Notes under the pieces: generated by a model
What the model was told of the DNA's origin: nothing
Seen by the model: only the letters and a program-made list of their open reading frames with translations
Databases searched by the model: none
Shown: piece by piece, positions 44,505 through 53,442 of the stretch
Layout: the number at the start of each line of letters is the position of its first letter
How positions within the stretch are numbered: the stretch's first letter is position 1
Assembly (NCBI GenBank): GCA_002698995.1
Contig: PAAX01000010.1
Location: 186,001 to 250,000 of the forward strand
Direction: 5' to 3'
DNA: 64,000 nt
Origin: Ignavibacteriota bacterium
GTDB lineage: Bacteria; Bacteroidota; Ignavibacteria; Ignavibacteriales; Melioribacteraceae
Translations under genes and position numbers: made by a program

Positions 44505-45731
44505 CTAAACAGCCTTTAATAATTGCAGCATTCTTGTTTTATTATTTGAATATGCCAAAGCGTTATCCCTAGAAATTTTTCTTTGCTGATATAAATTAAG
44601 CAAATCTTGTTCCATTGTAATCATCCCTTGCTGGGCACCTTGATTTATCATTCCATAAATTTCACTTGTGTTATTATTTTTGATTGCCGCTTTAACACTT
44701 GGAGTAACAATTAAAACTTCTTTTGCCATTACTCTTTTACCATCTAAACTTGGAACTAATTTCTGTGATGCAACACTTACCAAAACATCAGCTAATCTAT
44801 TTCTAACACGTTCTTGTTCAATTGGATTTACTTCTGCAATAATTCTATCAATTGATTCAACTGCCGAAGAAGTATGAAGAGTTGAAAAAACTTTATGTCC
44901 AGTATCAGTAACTTCTAAAGCAGCCATTATTGTATCGGGATCTCTCATTTCTCCAATTACTATAATATCGGGATCTTGACGAAGTGCCTGTATTACCCCT
45001 TCTTTAAATGATAAAACATCTCTTCCCACTTCTCTATGTCTTACTATACTTACATTCGATTTATGAACATACTCGATTGGAGCTGCAATAATCACAATAT
45101 GCGCAGGATCAAACTTGTTGTGATAATCAATTACAGAATCAAGTGTTGTTGATTTTCCTGAACCTGTTATTCCGGTTACTAATGATAAACCAAATTTCAT
45201 ATAGTTATGACTCATCATCTTTACTGCATAAGGATGAAATCCCAACGAATCTATTGATCTAACTTCCGCAGAAATTGAACGCATATTTAAAGCAATTGTA
45301 TCGAGATCAAAATATGCATCTGCTCTAAATCGTATTGCTTTATTAAGAGTTTCATAATGGAATGAATAACTAAAATCCAAATTTCTGCTGATAAGTAAAT
45401 GCTTACTTTGATTCAGATTCAGAAGACTAATAATCAACACTGTTGATTCATCCGGAGTTAAAGTAGGTAAATCTTTTGCTCTCTCTTTTTTGCCATAAAT
45501 TCTAAACCATATATAATTTCCACATCCGTAACCGCCTAGTTCAATATCGGAAGCGTTTCTTTCTACCATTGTTGTTAAAACATGATTTATAAATTTATGT
45601 AAAAGCAGCTTTTGATCTTGCGGAATTTCTTTTATATGTTCAACAATAAAATTAACCTTCTCAGGTCCAATAACCGTGGGGGGAATTTTACTTACAAATC
45701 CTGACAGAATATTTTTTATGTCTTGAATCAT
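44505..45731 (-). CDS. pilT: Type IV pilus retraction ATPase PilT/PilU
   Basis: 408 residues. The N-terminal domain contains ASDIELGGYGCGNYIWFRIYG. The ATPase core has Walker A GITGSGKSTTLDSV (about 182), the Asp box with EYVHKSNVSIVRHREVGRDV, Walker B IIVIGEMRDPDTIMAALE and the His box TGHKVFSTLHTSS. PilT-type features are the AIRAEG-related region (here SRDNALAYSNNKTRMLQLL) and no zinc Cys motif. It powers pilus retraction. It lies between PilB and PilM-N in the operon. Confidence 0.9.
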   Translation of the reverse strand: MIQDIKNILSGFVSKIPPTVIGPEKVNFIVEHIKEIPQDQKLLLHKFINHVLTTMVERNASDIELGGYGCGNYIWFRIYGKKERAKDLPTLTPDESTVLIISLLNLNQSKHLLISRNLDFSYSFHYETLNKAIRFRADAYFDLDTIALNMRSISAEVRSIDSLGFHPYAVKMMSHNYMKFGLSLVTGITGSGKSTTLDSVIDYHNKFDPAHIVIIAAPIEYVHKSNVSIVRHREVGRDVLSFKEGVIQALRQDPDIIVIGEMRDPDTIMAALEVTDTGHKVFSTLHTSSAVESIDRIIAEVNPIEQERVRNRLADVLVSVASQKLVPSLDGKRVMAKEVLIVTPSVKAAIKNNNTSEIYGMINQGAQQGMITMEQDLLNLYQQRKISRDNALAYSNNKTRMLQLLKAV

Positions 45732-45809
45732 AATTTGAATATAATATTTAATTGAAATATTTTGTTAATAATCTTGGTACTTAATTTACTTACAATAATA
45801 TCGAAAATT

Positions 45810-47600
45810 TTAATCTTCGGTTGTAGCAGCAACAACTTCTTGAAGCGAAGTCAATCCTAACCTAACTTTTTCCAAACCGGAATCTCTAAGAGTTAAAGTA
45901 CCGTCTTTTTTAGATTGTCTTCTAATTGCATCCTCATCAACTTCATTACCGGATTTAACAACCATTTCTCTAATTTCTTTTGTAAAATAAAGAGCTTCAT
46001 GAATTGCCATTCTTCCTTTATAACCTGTTTTGTTGCAGAATTCACAACCAACTGCATCATAAATTTCATACTGCGACCATTCTTCCAAATTAATTCCGGC
46101 AGATTCCGCAACTTTAGGATCAATCTGTACTACTCTCTTTTTACATTTATCGCATAGTTTTCTTATCAAACGCTGAGCAACAATTATATTAATTGCATAG
46201 GCAATTAAAAAGGGTTCAATTCCCATTTTATAAAGACGAGCAACCGCGCTGGGTGCATCATTAGTATGAAGCGTAGAGAATGTTAAGTGACCGGTATTAG
46301 CAAGTTTAATAGCTGTTTCGGCAGTTTCTTTATCACGCATTTCTCCAACAAGAACAATATCAGGATCATGTCTTAAAATTGATCTTATTGCCTGTTCAAA
46401 ATTCATTTTATGACCAATCTTTAACTGTCTTGCTCCTTCAATAACATACTCAACAGGATCTTCAACAGTTAAAACATTTTTAGTAGGATCAATAACTTGA
46501 TATAATGCGGCAACTAGAGTTGTACTTTTACCGCTTCCGGTTGGACCCGTTAAAATTATCATTCCCTGCGGCTGGCTAATTGCTTTTTCGAATGATCTTC
46601 TTGCATAACCGGTTAATCCAAGTTTGTTTAAATCAGTTATAACTTTTCGATCATCAAGAATTCTTATAACTATACTTTCAAATTTATTTCTTAATTCAGT
46701 ACCAACCATAGGAAGAACGGAAACACGAAATCTTATAACATGTCCGTCAATTTCTCTTTGAATAAATCCATCCTGCGCACGTTCTCTTTCAAATCTATCC
46801 ATTCCTTTCGATCTATCTTTAACTACTGCCATAACTGCTTCGGGAAGAGTTCCTTCCTGTGCATGCCACAGCATAAGTTTACCATCAAGTCTAAAATGAA
46901 ATTCGGTTCTTTTTGATGATCTTGGAATTATATGAATATCACTTACCCCTTTTCTAACACCTTCAACCAGACAAGCTTCAACCAAATTGATTAATGCACT
47001 TTTATTAATTTCAGCATCAAGTTCTTCTTCATCAAGATTAGTTTCTTCCGGTTCAACTGAAATTTCTTCAGCATGTTCTTCAATCATTTTAAGAAATTCA
47101 TTTTCCGGCGGGACTAATATTTGAATCAGTTTATCATAATCGCGTTTGCGTAAATAGTTGATCTCAAACTTTTTTGCATTTAATCCGTATGCTATTTTTG
47201 TAAGAGCTCTATCGGTTGGATCTACAGCGGCTAAAACGAGTTTATCTTTTTGTCTGTCATCATATCTGTACGGAATTACCCTATGTTCAACAAGAAGATT
47301 TTTAAATTCATCCCCTTCGCTGTTCATAAGTTTTTTTATTTCATCAATTCTCTCTTCGGATAAATCTTCAATCTTTACATTTAGTTCTTTGAACGCATAA
47401 AGAACAGCAACTTCTCTAAATATTGTATCATGATCGAAGTTAAAATCTTGTACTAAAATTTGAGCAAGATTTCTTTTTAATTTTGATTGATCACTATTTT
47501 TTACTTGAAGTGATTTTTCTAAAATTTGAGTATCGATTATTCCTTTCTTAAGAAGTAAATAACCAATCTTGTCGGTCATTTCTAAATTAGTCTCAATCAT
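45810..47600 (-). CDS. pilB: Type IV pilus assembly / type II secretion ATPase PilB/GspE
   Basis: 596 residues. The N-terminal GSPII_E_N-type domain is followed by the ATPase: GVSDIHIIPRSSKRTEFHFR, LPMVGTELRNKFESIVIRIL, Walker A ILTGPTGSGKSTTLVAALYQ, Walker B DIVLVGEMRDKETAE, and the His box TGHLTFSTLHTNDAP. A tetracysteine zinc motif is present as CDKCKKR and CEFCNKTGYKGR, as in GspE/PilB. It drives pilus polymerisation. It is 8 bases from the pilC stop and 78 bases from pilT. Confidence 0.94.
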   Translation of the reverse strand: MIETNLEMTDKIGYLLLKKGIIDTQILEKSLQVKNSDQSKLKRNLAQILVQDFNFDHDTIFREVAVLYAFKELNVKIEDLSEERIDEIKKLMNSEGDEFKNLLVEHRVIPYRYDDRQKDKLVLAAVDPTDRALTKIAYGLNAKKFEINYLRKRDYDKLIQILVPPENEFLKMIEEHAEEISVEPEETNLDEEELDAEINKSALINLVEACLVEGVRKGVSDIHIIPRSSKRTEFHFRLDGKLMLWHAQEGTLPEAVMAVVKDRSKGMDRFERERAQDGFIQREIDGHVIRFRVSVLPMVGTELRNKFESIVIRILDDRKVITDLNKLGLTGYARRSFEKAISQPQGMIILTGPTGSGKSTTLVAALYQVIDPTKNVLTVEDPVEYVIEGARQLKIGHKMNFEQAIRSILRHDPDIVLVGEMRDKETAETAIKLANTGHLTFSTLHTNDAPSAVARLYKMGIEPFLIAYAINIIVAQRLIRKLCDKCKKRVVQIDPKVAESAGINLEEWSQYEIYDAVGCEFCNKTGYKGRMAIHEALYFTKEIREMVVKSGNEVDEDAIRRQSKKDGTLTLRDSGLEKVRLGLTSLQEVVAATTED

Positions 47601-47608
47601 AATTATCC

Positions 47609-48952
47609 TTAAGTGCTCATAGGTGATTTAGGACTTATAGTAGCAGTTTCGGCTGAAACTAATGTTAGGGCAATCATAACAATCATAATTACCATTGCAA
47701 TAACTACTTGAATAAGTTCAATAACATTTTTTAATCTGAATACTGTTTCGCTTTCATAATAATTTGCCAATTGCAAAGCAGTATTTTTTATAGTTCCGGT
47801 TTCTTCACCTGAATGAAATCTTGATATCGCTGTATCAGTAAACACATTTGCGGCTTCAAAAGCTTCTGTTAAGCCTACACCTTTCTTAATCATTAAAGGA
47901 ATTGCAACTTGTTTAATTTGTTTTTCAAAATAAGAATTTCCTGTGGCTTCAGCAGCAATTCTAATTGGTTCAATACTTTCCGCTGCTCCTGTATATAAAG
48001 TATAAAATACTCTGCAGAAAACTTCAATGTTTGTTTTATGAATTAATGATCCCATAATTGGAATTTTATATTGATATTTATCAATGAATAATCTCCCTTT
48101 TTTTGTAGTACCAAACCGCCAAAATGCGACAACTGGAGCAATAATTGCGATGGTTACCAAAATCATATTATTCATTAGAAAATCTGAGAAGACTAATGTG
48201 GCAGCAGTCATTGGAGGTAACGGAATATCAAATTTCAAAAATAATTTTGCAGTTTCGGGGAAGATATATCCTACATAAAATAGAACTGCAAGAAAAAGTA
48301 TAAACAATGTAATTACCGGAGTAATTAAGGCGCTTCTTAAATTTTTATTAAACTCCATTTGTCTTTCAAGAAACTTAGCAGTTGCTTTGTAAATTTCTGC
48401 CATGTTACCACTTTTGGAAGCAAGTCCAAGCATATAGGCAGTAAACTTACCAAAAACATTTTGATAGCGCATGAATGTTGTTTCGCTGTCTGCCCCTTTT
48501 TTCAAATCATTATTTATCTGCTTTAATGTTTCTTTAAGAGTTTTATTTTCAAGATCATTTATAAGTAATGTAATAATTTCACTAAAAGGGAGTTTTTGTT
48601 CGAGTAGTTCGGCAGTAATTTTAACAAAGGAAACAATTGCCTGCTGCGGCGGTTTCATTTGAAAATCAAATAATTTCTTATTTACAGAAATTACTTGATA
48701 TCCAAGTTTATTAAGCGCATTTACAACTTCCTGTTTGTTAAAAGCACGCTGTTCACCGGTAACCGGTTTTTCATTTCCCTTTCTAATTTTATAAAGGAAT
48801 GTAGATTTCTTTTCAATCTTTTTAACTTTTAGCTGGTGTTTTTGGGCGAGCTGATTTATCTTCTTTTTCCCTTCGGAAAAAGACTCAACATTAAAATTTC
48901 CGGAAACTGCTTGTCCGTTTGTCTTTTGAGCTGTAAATCTTAGTTCAATCAT
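47609..48952 (-). CDS. pilC: Inner-membrane platform protein PilC/GspF
   Basis: 447 residues from ATG 48952; a TTG at 48964 is an alternative, and neither has a strong ribosome binding site. Two T2SSF domains: the first holds the KLPFSEIITLLINDLENKTL region and TFMRYQNVFGKFTAYMLGLASKSG with the following TM (TPVITLFILFLAVLFYVGYI). The second has FCRVFYTLYTGAAESIEPIR, FEAANVFTDTAISRFHSGEETG and the last TM (VIAMVIMIVMIALTLVS). It is a polytopic protein that couples the ATPases to the pilin fibre. It lies between the pilins and PilB. Confidence 0.92.
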   Translation of the reverse strand: MIELRFTAQKTNGQAVSGNFNVESFSEGKKKINQLAQKHQLKVKKIEKKSTFLYKIRKGNEKPVTGEQRAFNKQEVVNALNKLGYQVISVNKKLFDFQMKPPQQAIVSFVKITAELLEQKLPFSEIITLLINDLENKTLKETLKQINNDLKKGADSETTFMRYQNVFGKFTAYMLGLASKSGNMAEIYKATAKFLERQMEFNKNLRSALITPVITLFILFLAVLFYVGYIFPETAKLFLKFDIPLPPMTAATLVFSDFLMNNMILVTIAIIAPVVAFWRFGTTKKGRLFIDKYQYKIPIMGSLIHKTNIEVFCRVFYTLYTGAAESIEPIRIAAEATGNSYFEKQIKQVAIPLMIKKGVGLTEAFEAANVFTDTAISRFHSGEETGTIKNTALQLANYYESETVFRLKNVIELIQVVIAMVIMIVMIALTLVSAETATISPKSPMST

Positions 48953-48973
48953 TTGGTTTTTCAATATTAAGTT

Positions 48974-48999
48974 GGCTAACCACAGTTAAATGGTTAGCC
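48974..48999 (-). terminator. Hairpin between pilin genes and pilC
   Basis: A 9-bp stem GGCTAACCA / TGGTTAGCC with an 8-base loop lies right after the second pilin stop. There is no T run, so it may act as a partial terminator or as an mRNA end-stabiliser. Either would give more pilin message than pilC message, as pilus systems usually need. Confidence 0.4.
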
Positions 49000-49014
49000 T
49001 TAATATAATCTAGA

Positions 49015-49413
49015 TTAATCATTCACATTTGTACTTACAACTCTTAAGTCAGAAGGTTCTACTCTCAAAGATACCAATAAAGTATCCCCTGAATTATTCA
49101 CTTCGTTACCTTTTCCTTGCAAAACTATATAAGTTGCAGTTGAACCACTGTCAGAAACTGAATAAGTCCCATTAGGTGTCGAAACTAATTTACCTGGAAT
49201 TTTCCAACCACCGAAATCTTGTCCACCACCACCTAATTGACTTGGTTTTCTATAATATTGCTGTGCCATTGAACCCATATTTGTCAAATCGGCGATAACT
49301 GCATCATTATTTGCTTGTAATGAACTAGCTGAAAATACATTAATACCAACAACTACTGCGATACCAACTATGATAACGCCAAGAACGATTAATAAAAGCT
49401 GCTGTTGACCCAT
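49015..49413 (-). CDS. Pilin-like subunit, atypical N-terminus (2nd of pair)
   Basis: 132 residues. The N-terminus reads MGQQQLLLIVLGVIIVGIAV followed by VGINVF, a hydrophobic helix as in pilins but with only a Met-Gly leader and without the GFTLIE motif. A helical stretch (NNDAVIADLTNMGSMAQQYY) leads to a Gly-rich segment (KPSQLGGGGQDFGGWKIP) and a small beta domain ending in SDLRVVSTN. It is about 30% identical by eye to its neighbour, the other pilin. It is probably the major or a minor pilin of the adjacent machine. The gap between the two is 29 bases. Confidence 0.7.
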   Translation of the reverse strand: MGQQQLLLIVLGVIIVGIAVVVGINVFSASSLQANNDAVIADLTNMGSMAQQYYRKPSQLGGGGQDFGGWKIPGKLVSTPNGTYSVSDSGSTATYIVLQGKGNEVNNSGDTLLVSLRVEPSDLRVVSTNVND

Positions 49414-49442
49414 TGTGTAACTCCTTTATTTGTTGTGTGTTG

Positions 49443-49829
49443 TTAATTTATTATAGTAACATTATAATTATTAGGTAAAACTTTTATATTTACTTTTACT
49501 GTATCATTATCAGTAATTACTTCAGTTCCTGTGCCAATTATATTTATTTCGTCATCTAAGATTTCACCATCAATCTCAAATGAACCACTTGAAGTGTTTG
49601 CTAATTGCCTAGGAACCGACCAGCCAATAAAAGAATTAGAACCACCTCCATATTCTCTTGGTTTCCTAAAATACTTTTGTGCATCAGCTGCCAGGTTTAC
49701 TAGTTCATTTGTTACATTATTCCTATTTGTTTCTATTGAATTAGCATGATAAATATTTATTCCTATTATCACAGCTATTCCTACAATAATGATTCCAACT
49801 ACTATCAGCAATAATTGCTGCTGACCCAT
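49443..49829 (-). CDS. Pilin-like subunit, atypical N-terminus (1st of pair)
   Basis: 128 residues. N-terminus MGQQQLLLIVVGIIIVGIAV, then IGINIYHANSIETNRNNVTN and the AADAQKYFRKPREYGGGSNS segment shared with its neighbour, then GWSVPRQLANTSSGSFEIDG. Like the other copy it lacks a canonical prepilin peptidase site beyond the Gly at position 2. As the first gene of the long run from 49829 to 37092 it follows the candidate sigma54 promoter, with a GAGAAG ribosome-binding motif next to the ATG. Confidence 0.7.
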   Translation of the reverse strand: MGQQQLLLIVVGIIIVGIAVIIGINIYHANSIETNRNNVTNELVNLAADAQKYFRKPREYGGGSNSFIGWSVPRQLANTSSGSFEIDGEILDDEINIIGTGTEVITDNDTVKVNIKVLPNNYNVTIIN

Positions 49830-49859
49830 ATGCTTCTCAAATTATTTTATAATAGATAA

Positions 49860-49876
49860 CACAAAAACTGAACCAA
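49860..49876 (-). promoter_or_regulatory. Candidate sigma54 promoter of the pilin operon
   Basis: On the minus strand TTGGTTCAGTTTTTGTG has TGG and TTG spaced exactly as in the -24/-12 consensus TGGCAC-N5-TTGC, with T for the final C of the -12 element and no CAC. It would start the transcript about 20 bases before the first pilin ATG, just enough for the GAGAAG ribosome binding site. Sigma54 control of pilin genes is common. The same deviating -12 (TTGT) occurs in the candidate at 9531. Confidence 0.4.
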
Positions 49877-49879
49877 GTA

Positions 49880-50267
49880 TTTTAGGATATGTCCCTCTCT
49901 CTTTTGTCGAAAATAAATCGAATTATTTAAAAAAGCACGAACTTTTTTAAGTAAATCGGTAAAATGTACAATACATCACATCGACTGTTTTTGTCTATAA
50001 GAAGTTTTTACATGTAGATTTTACGCAATTGGACATTTTTACACTATTTTTTTCCAAATACATCATATTATCGGAATGAAAAATTTTATTTAAAGTATTT
50101 TCTTAACTGTGATTTATTTTTAATTGAGAGCTGAACTTTAATTTAAATCAAATTGGAGATGACAATTTTACTTGTAAAATTTGCATAATGATGTGGAAAT
50201 TTTTTCTTGTTTATCTGATAATAAAGGAATGATTAATTGACAAGATGAAACTTTAACCTATTTAAAA
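49880..50267. other. Gene-free stretch upstream of pilin operon
   Basis: About 390 AT-rich bases between the pilin promoter candidate and the miniature element. I see no gene. An upstream activator site for a sigma54 regulator would be expected here but none is obvious. Confidence 0.35.
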
Positions 50268-50394
50268 GGGGCTGTCTCAAATTGACTTTTGTCATCACGA
50301 GCGAAGCGAAGTGATCTCATTTTTTAGCTAAAAAAAAGATTGCTTCAGCAAAAATCGCTTCGCAATGACGATTTTCGATATTTGAGACAGCCCC
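50268..50394. mobile_element. Miniature inverted-repeat element, copy 2
   Basis: 127 bases with the same 14-base terminal inverted repeats GGGGCTGTCTCAAA / TTTGAGACAGCCCC as the copy at 21179-21307, and almost the same interior (TCATCACGAGCGAAGCGAAG, TCGCTTCGCAATGACGAT). It lies 15 bases after the aspS stop. The right-hand end with its flanking CCCC-TTT may also serve as the aspS terminator. Confidence 0.8.
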
Positions 50395-50409
50395 TTTGCA
50401 TGGGAATAT

Positions 50410-52176
50410 CTATCTTAATTTTATATGAAGTTCTTTTAACTGATGTTCATCAACAATTGATGGTGAATCATCCATCAAAGAAGCACCGCTTGAAGTTTTA
50501 GGGAATGCAATCACTTCTCTAATCGAATTTTCTCCGGCAAATAGCATTACTAATCTATCAAAACCAAATGCAATTCCACCATGAGGAGGAGCACCGTACT
50601 TAAATGCATTCATTAAAAATCCGAATTTCATTTGAGCTTCTTCATCTGAAATACCAAGAGCTTTAAACATTTTCGCCTGTAATTCAGAATTATGAATTCT
50701 TATACTTCCTCCGGCAATTTCATTTCCGTTCAGTACTAAATCGTATGCTCTTGCTCTTACATCACCGGGATTAGCTTCCATCTTATCAATATCTTCAAGA
50801 TACGGAGATGTAAATGGATGATGCATAGCATAAAATCTTTGTGTTTCTTCATCCCATTCAAATAATGGAAAATCAGTAACCCAAAGTAAAGCTGGCTTTG
50901 CATCAGATTTAATTAATTCTAATCTCTTAGCCATTTCCAATCTTAAAGATCCCATAATTGAAAGAGTTTTTAATCTTTTGCCGGAAAGAATAAAAATTAA
51001 ATCACCGGTTTCTGCATTTAAGGTCGATCTTAAATTTTTAATTTCTTCATCAGTGAAAAATTTAGCAACAGGTGCTTCAATTGTATCTTCCTTAACACGC
51101 ATCCAAATTAATCCGCCGGAACCAAGTTTTTTAACAAAATCAGTTAACCCGTCTAATTGATTTCTGGTGTATTCTCCGCATCCTTTAGCTAAAAGTCCGG
51201 TGATAATCCCATCACTTTCAATAGTATCTTTAAATACTCTGAAATCAGAATTTTTGAATACCTCATTTAGAGTAACCATTTCCAAATCAAATCTTAAATC
51301 AGGTTTATCGCTGCCATATTTTTCCATAGCCTCTTTAAATGAAAGTCTTGGAATTGGAAGTTTCAAATCATAATCCAACACTTCTTTAAACATAACTTTC
51401 ATTAAACCTTCCATTACCTCAAAAACATCTTCAGTATCAACGAATGACATTTCAACGTCTATCTGTGTAAATTCCGGCTGTCTATCGGCGCGTAAATCTT
51501 CATCTCTAAAACATTTTACAATCTGAAAATATCTATCTAAACCGGAAACCATTAACAACTGTTTATACTGCTGAGGTGATTGCGGAAGAGCATAAAATTT
51601 CCCTTTGTGCATTCTGCTTGGAACAAGAAAATCTCTAGCTCCTTCAGGAGTTGATTTCATTAGAACCGGGGTTTCAACTTCACAGAAATTTTGAGTATCA
51701 AAATAGTTTCTTGCAATCTGATACATTTTATGACGAAGCAGAATATTTTGCTGCATTTCATTTCTTCTTAAATCCAAGTATCTATATTTTAATCTAAGAT
51801 CTTCATTCACATCCAAGCCGTCTTTTATCTGAAACGGAGGGGTTTTAGCTTCATTAAGAAGAACAATCTTATCAACCATTACATCAACTAATCCGGTTGG
51901 AATAGCAGAATTTTCTGTACCTTCGGGGCGTTGTCTAACTTTACCTTCAACAGAAATTACATATTCGCTTCTTAAATCTTTACCAATTTCATAAGCTTCG
52001 TTATTGTATGTCGGCTCGAATACAATTTGAGTAATTCCGTATCTATCTCTAAGATCAATAAAAATCACTCCCCCTAAATCTCTTCTGGTATCAACCCAGC
52101 CGTTTAATACAACAGATTCTTCTATATGAGATTCTCGTAATTCTCCGCATGTATGTGTTCTTCTTTTGAACTGCAT
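50410..52176 (-). CDS. aspS: Aspartyl-tRNA synthetase
   Basis: 588 residues, the bacterial length. The N-terminal OB-fold (HIEESVVLNGWVDTRRDLGG), motif 2 FRDEDLRADRQPEFTQIDVE, the GAD insertion domain typical of bacterial-type enzymes (EYTRNQLDGLTDFVKKLGSGG) and motif 3 GGIAFGFDRLVMLF are all present. It charges tRNA-Asp. Single minus-strand gene. Confidence 0.97.
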   Translation of the reverse strand: MQFKRRTHTCGELRESHIEESVVLNGWVDTRRDLGGVIFIDLRDRYGITQIVFEPTYNNEAYEIGKDLRSEYVISVEGKVRQRPEGTENSAIPTGLVDVMVDKIVLLNEAKTPPFQIKDGLDVNEDLRLKYRYLDLRRNEMQQNILLRHKMYQIARNYFDTQNFCEVETPVLMKSTPEGARDFLVPSRMHKGKFYALPQSPQQYKQLLMVSGLDRYFQIVKCFRDEDLRADRQPEFTQIDVEMSFVDTEDVFEVMEGLMKVMFKEVLDYDLKLPIPRLSFKEAMEKYGSDKPDLRFDLEMVTLNEVFKNSDFRVFKDTIESDGIITGLLAKGCGEYTRNQLDGLTDFVKKLGSGGLIWMRVKEDTIEAPVAKFFTDEEIKNLRSTLNAETGDLIFILSGKRLKTLSIMGSLRLEMAKRLELIKSDAKPALLWVTDFPLFEWDEETQRFYAMHHPFTSPYLEDIDKMEANPGDVRARAYDLVLNGNEIAGGSIRIHNSELQAKMFKALGISDEEAQMKFGFLMNAFKYGAPPHGGIAFGFDRLVMLFAGENSIREVIAFPKTSSGASLMDDSPSIVDEHQLKELHIKLR

Positions 52177-52332
52177 AAATAAATTCTACTCCATTCTGAT
52201 TAAATTAAGCCTCAAAAATAATCAATTATGAAAGGTTTCCCAAATGCATTAATTTAGGTGTAAAAATTATTTGTTAGAAAATGAATAAAAATTAAGAACT
52301 ATTCTGTAAAATCAATTTGATGAAGTACAGCT

Positions 52333-53442
52333 ATGAAAAGTTTAAATATAATATGCGATGAAAATATAACATACGCAAAAGAAGCTTTTTCATCTTTTGG
52401 AAATCTAACTCTTTTACCCGGAAGAGAAATTACGAATAACCATTTACTTTCCGCAGATATTTTAATTGTTCGATCCGTAACAAATGTAAATGAAGAACTT
52501 CTGAAAAACTCTAAAATTCAATTTGTCGGTACAACTACAATTGGTGACGATCATTTGGATAAATCTTATCTATTAAATAAAGGAATTAAATTTGCGAGTG
52601 CTCCAGGTTGTAATTCTTATGCGGTTTCCGAATGGGTTATAACTTCTTTATTAAATATAATTGTTAAGAATAATTTGTATCCAGAATCTGCCGCTGTTAT
52701 TGGTTATGGAAATATCGGAAGTAAAGTAGCTGAAAATTTTGAAGCTATTGGATTGCAGACAAAAATTGTTGATCCGTTAAAGGAAGATATTTTCCCGGAG
52801 ATTAATTTTTATAGTATTGATGAAATTTTAGATTGCGATATTATTACTTTTCATACTCCTTTAGTCAAAAATGGTGAATATCCAACTTTTCACTTGATGA
52901 ATAAAGAAAGAATAAATGAGCTAAAAGATAAATCTATTTTGATTAATTCATCAAGAGGAGCCGTTGTTGATAATTCAGCTTTAAACAAAATATTGGAAAC
53001 TAAAAAAATATTTACCGCTTTTGATGTTTGGGAAAATGAACCTGAGATTAATATATCTCTTATGAATAAAACAGATATTGCAACACCTCATATAGCGGGA
53101 TACTCATTTGAAGGAAAAGTTAACGGTACAAAAATTATTTATGATGAACTTTGCTCCTTCTTAAAAATTAATAACAAATGGGAACCAGAATTACCGACAG
53201 TAACTGAAAATGAAATCATTCCCAATAAAAAAAATAATTATGATGTTTTACATGAAATAACAAACCGGATTTACAACATCACAAATGATGATGCTGATTT
53301 AAGAAAAAATCCGGATAAGTTTGATTTGCTTAGAAAAAATTATAAGGTAAGAAGAGAATTTAATAATTACCTTGTTAAAGGAAATAAGATAAACGATGAC
53401 TTGAAAAAAATATTGCAAGCATTAAGATTAGTTTTAGTCTAA
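52333..53442 (+). CDS. pdxB: Erythronate-4-phosphate dehydrogenase
   Basis: 369 residues. It starts LNIICDENITYAKEAFSSFG and has the PdxB-type VGTTTIGDDHLDKSYLLNKG. The NAD-binding loop VIGYGNIGSKVAENFEAIGL is followed by the catalytic SSRGAVVDNSAL, FDVWENEPEI and TPHIAGYSFEGKVNGT. The C-terminal dimerisation part is PdxB-specific. It oxidises 4-phosphoerythronate in the DXP-dependent pyridoxal phosphate pathway. Its 3' end overlaps the convergent methyltransferase gene by 4 bases. Alone on its strand. Confidence 0.93.
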   Translation: MKSLNIICDENITYAKEAFSSFGNLTLLPGREITNNHLLSADILIVRSVTNVNEELLKNSKIQFVGTTTIGDDHLDKSYLLNKGIKFASAPGCNSYAVSEWVITSLLNIIVKNNLYPESAAVIGYGNIGSKVAENFEAIGLQTKIVDPLKEDIFPEINFYSIDEILDCDIITFHTPLVKNGEYPTFHLMNKERINELKDKSILINSSRGAVVDNSALNKILETKKIFTAFDVWENEPEINISLMNKTDIATPHIAGYSFEGKVNGTKIIYDELCSFLKINNKWEPELPTVTENEIIPNKKNNYDVLHEITNRIYNITNDDADLRKNPDKFDLLRKNYKVRREFNNYLVKGNKINDDLKKILQALRLVLV

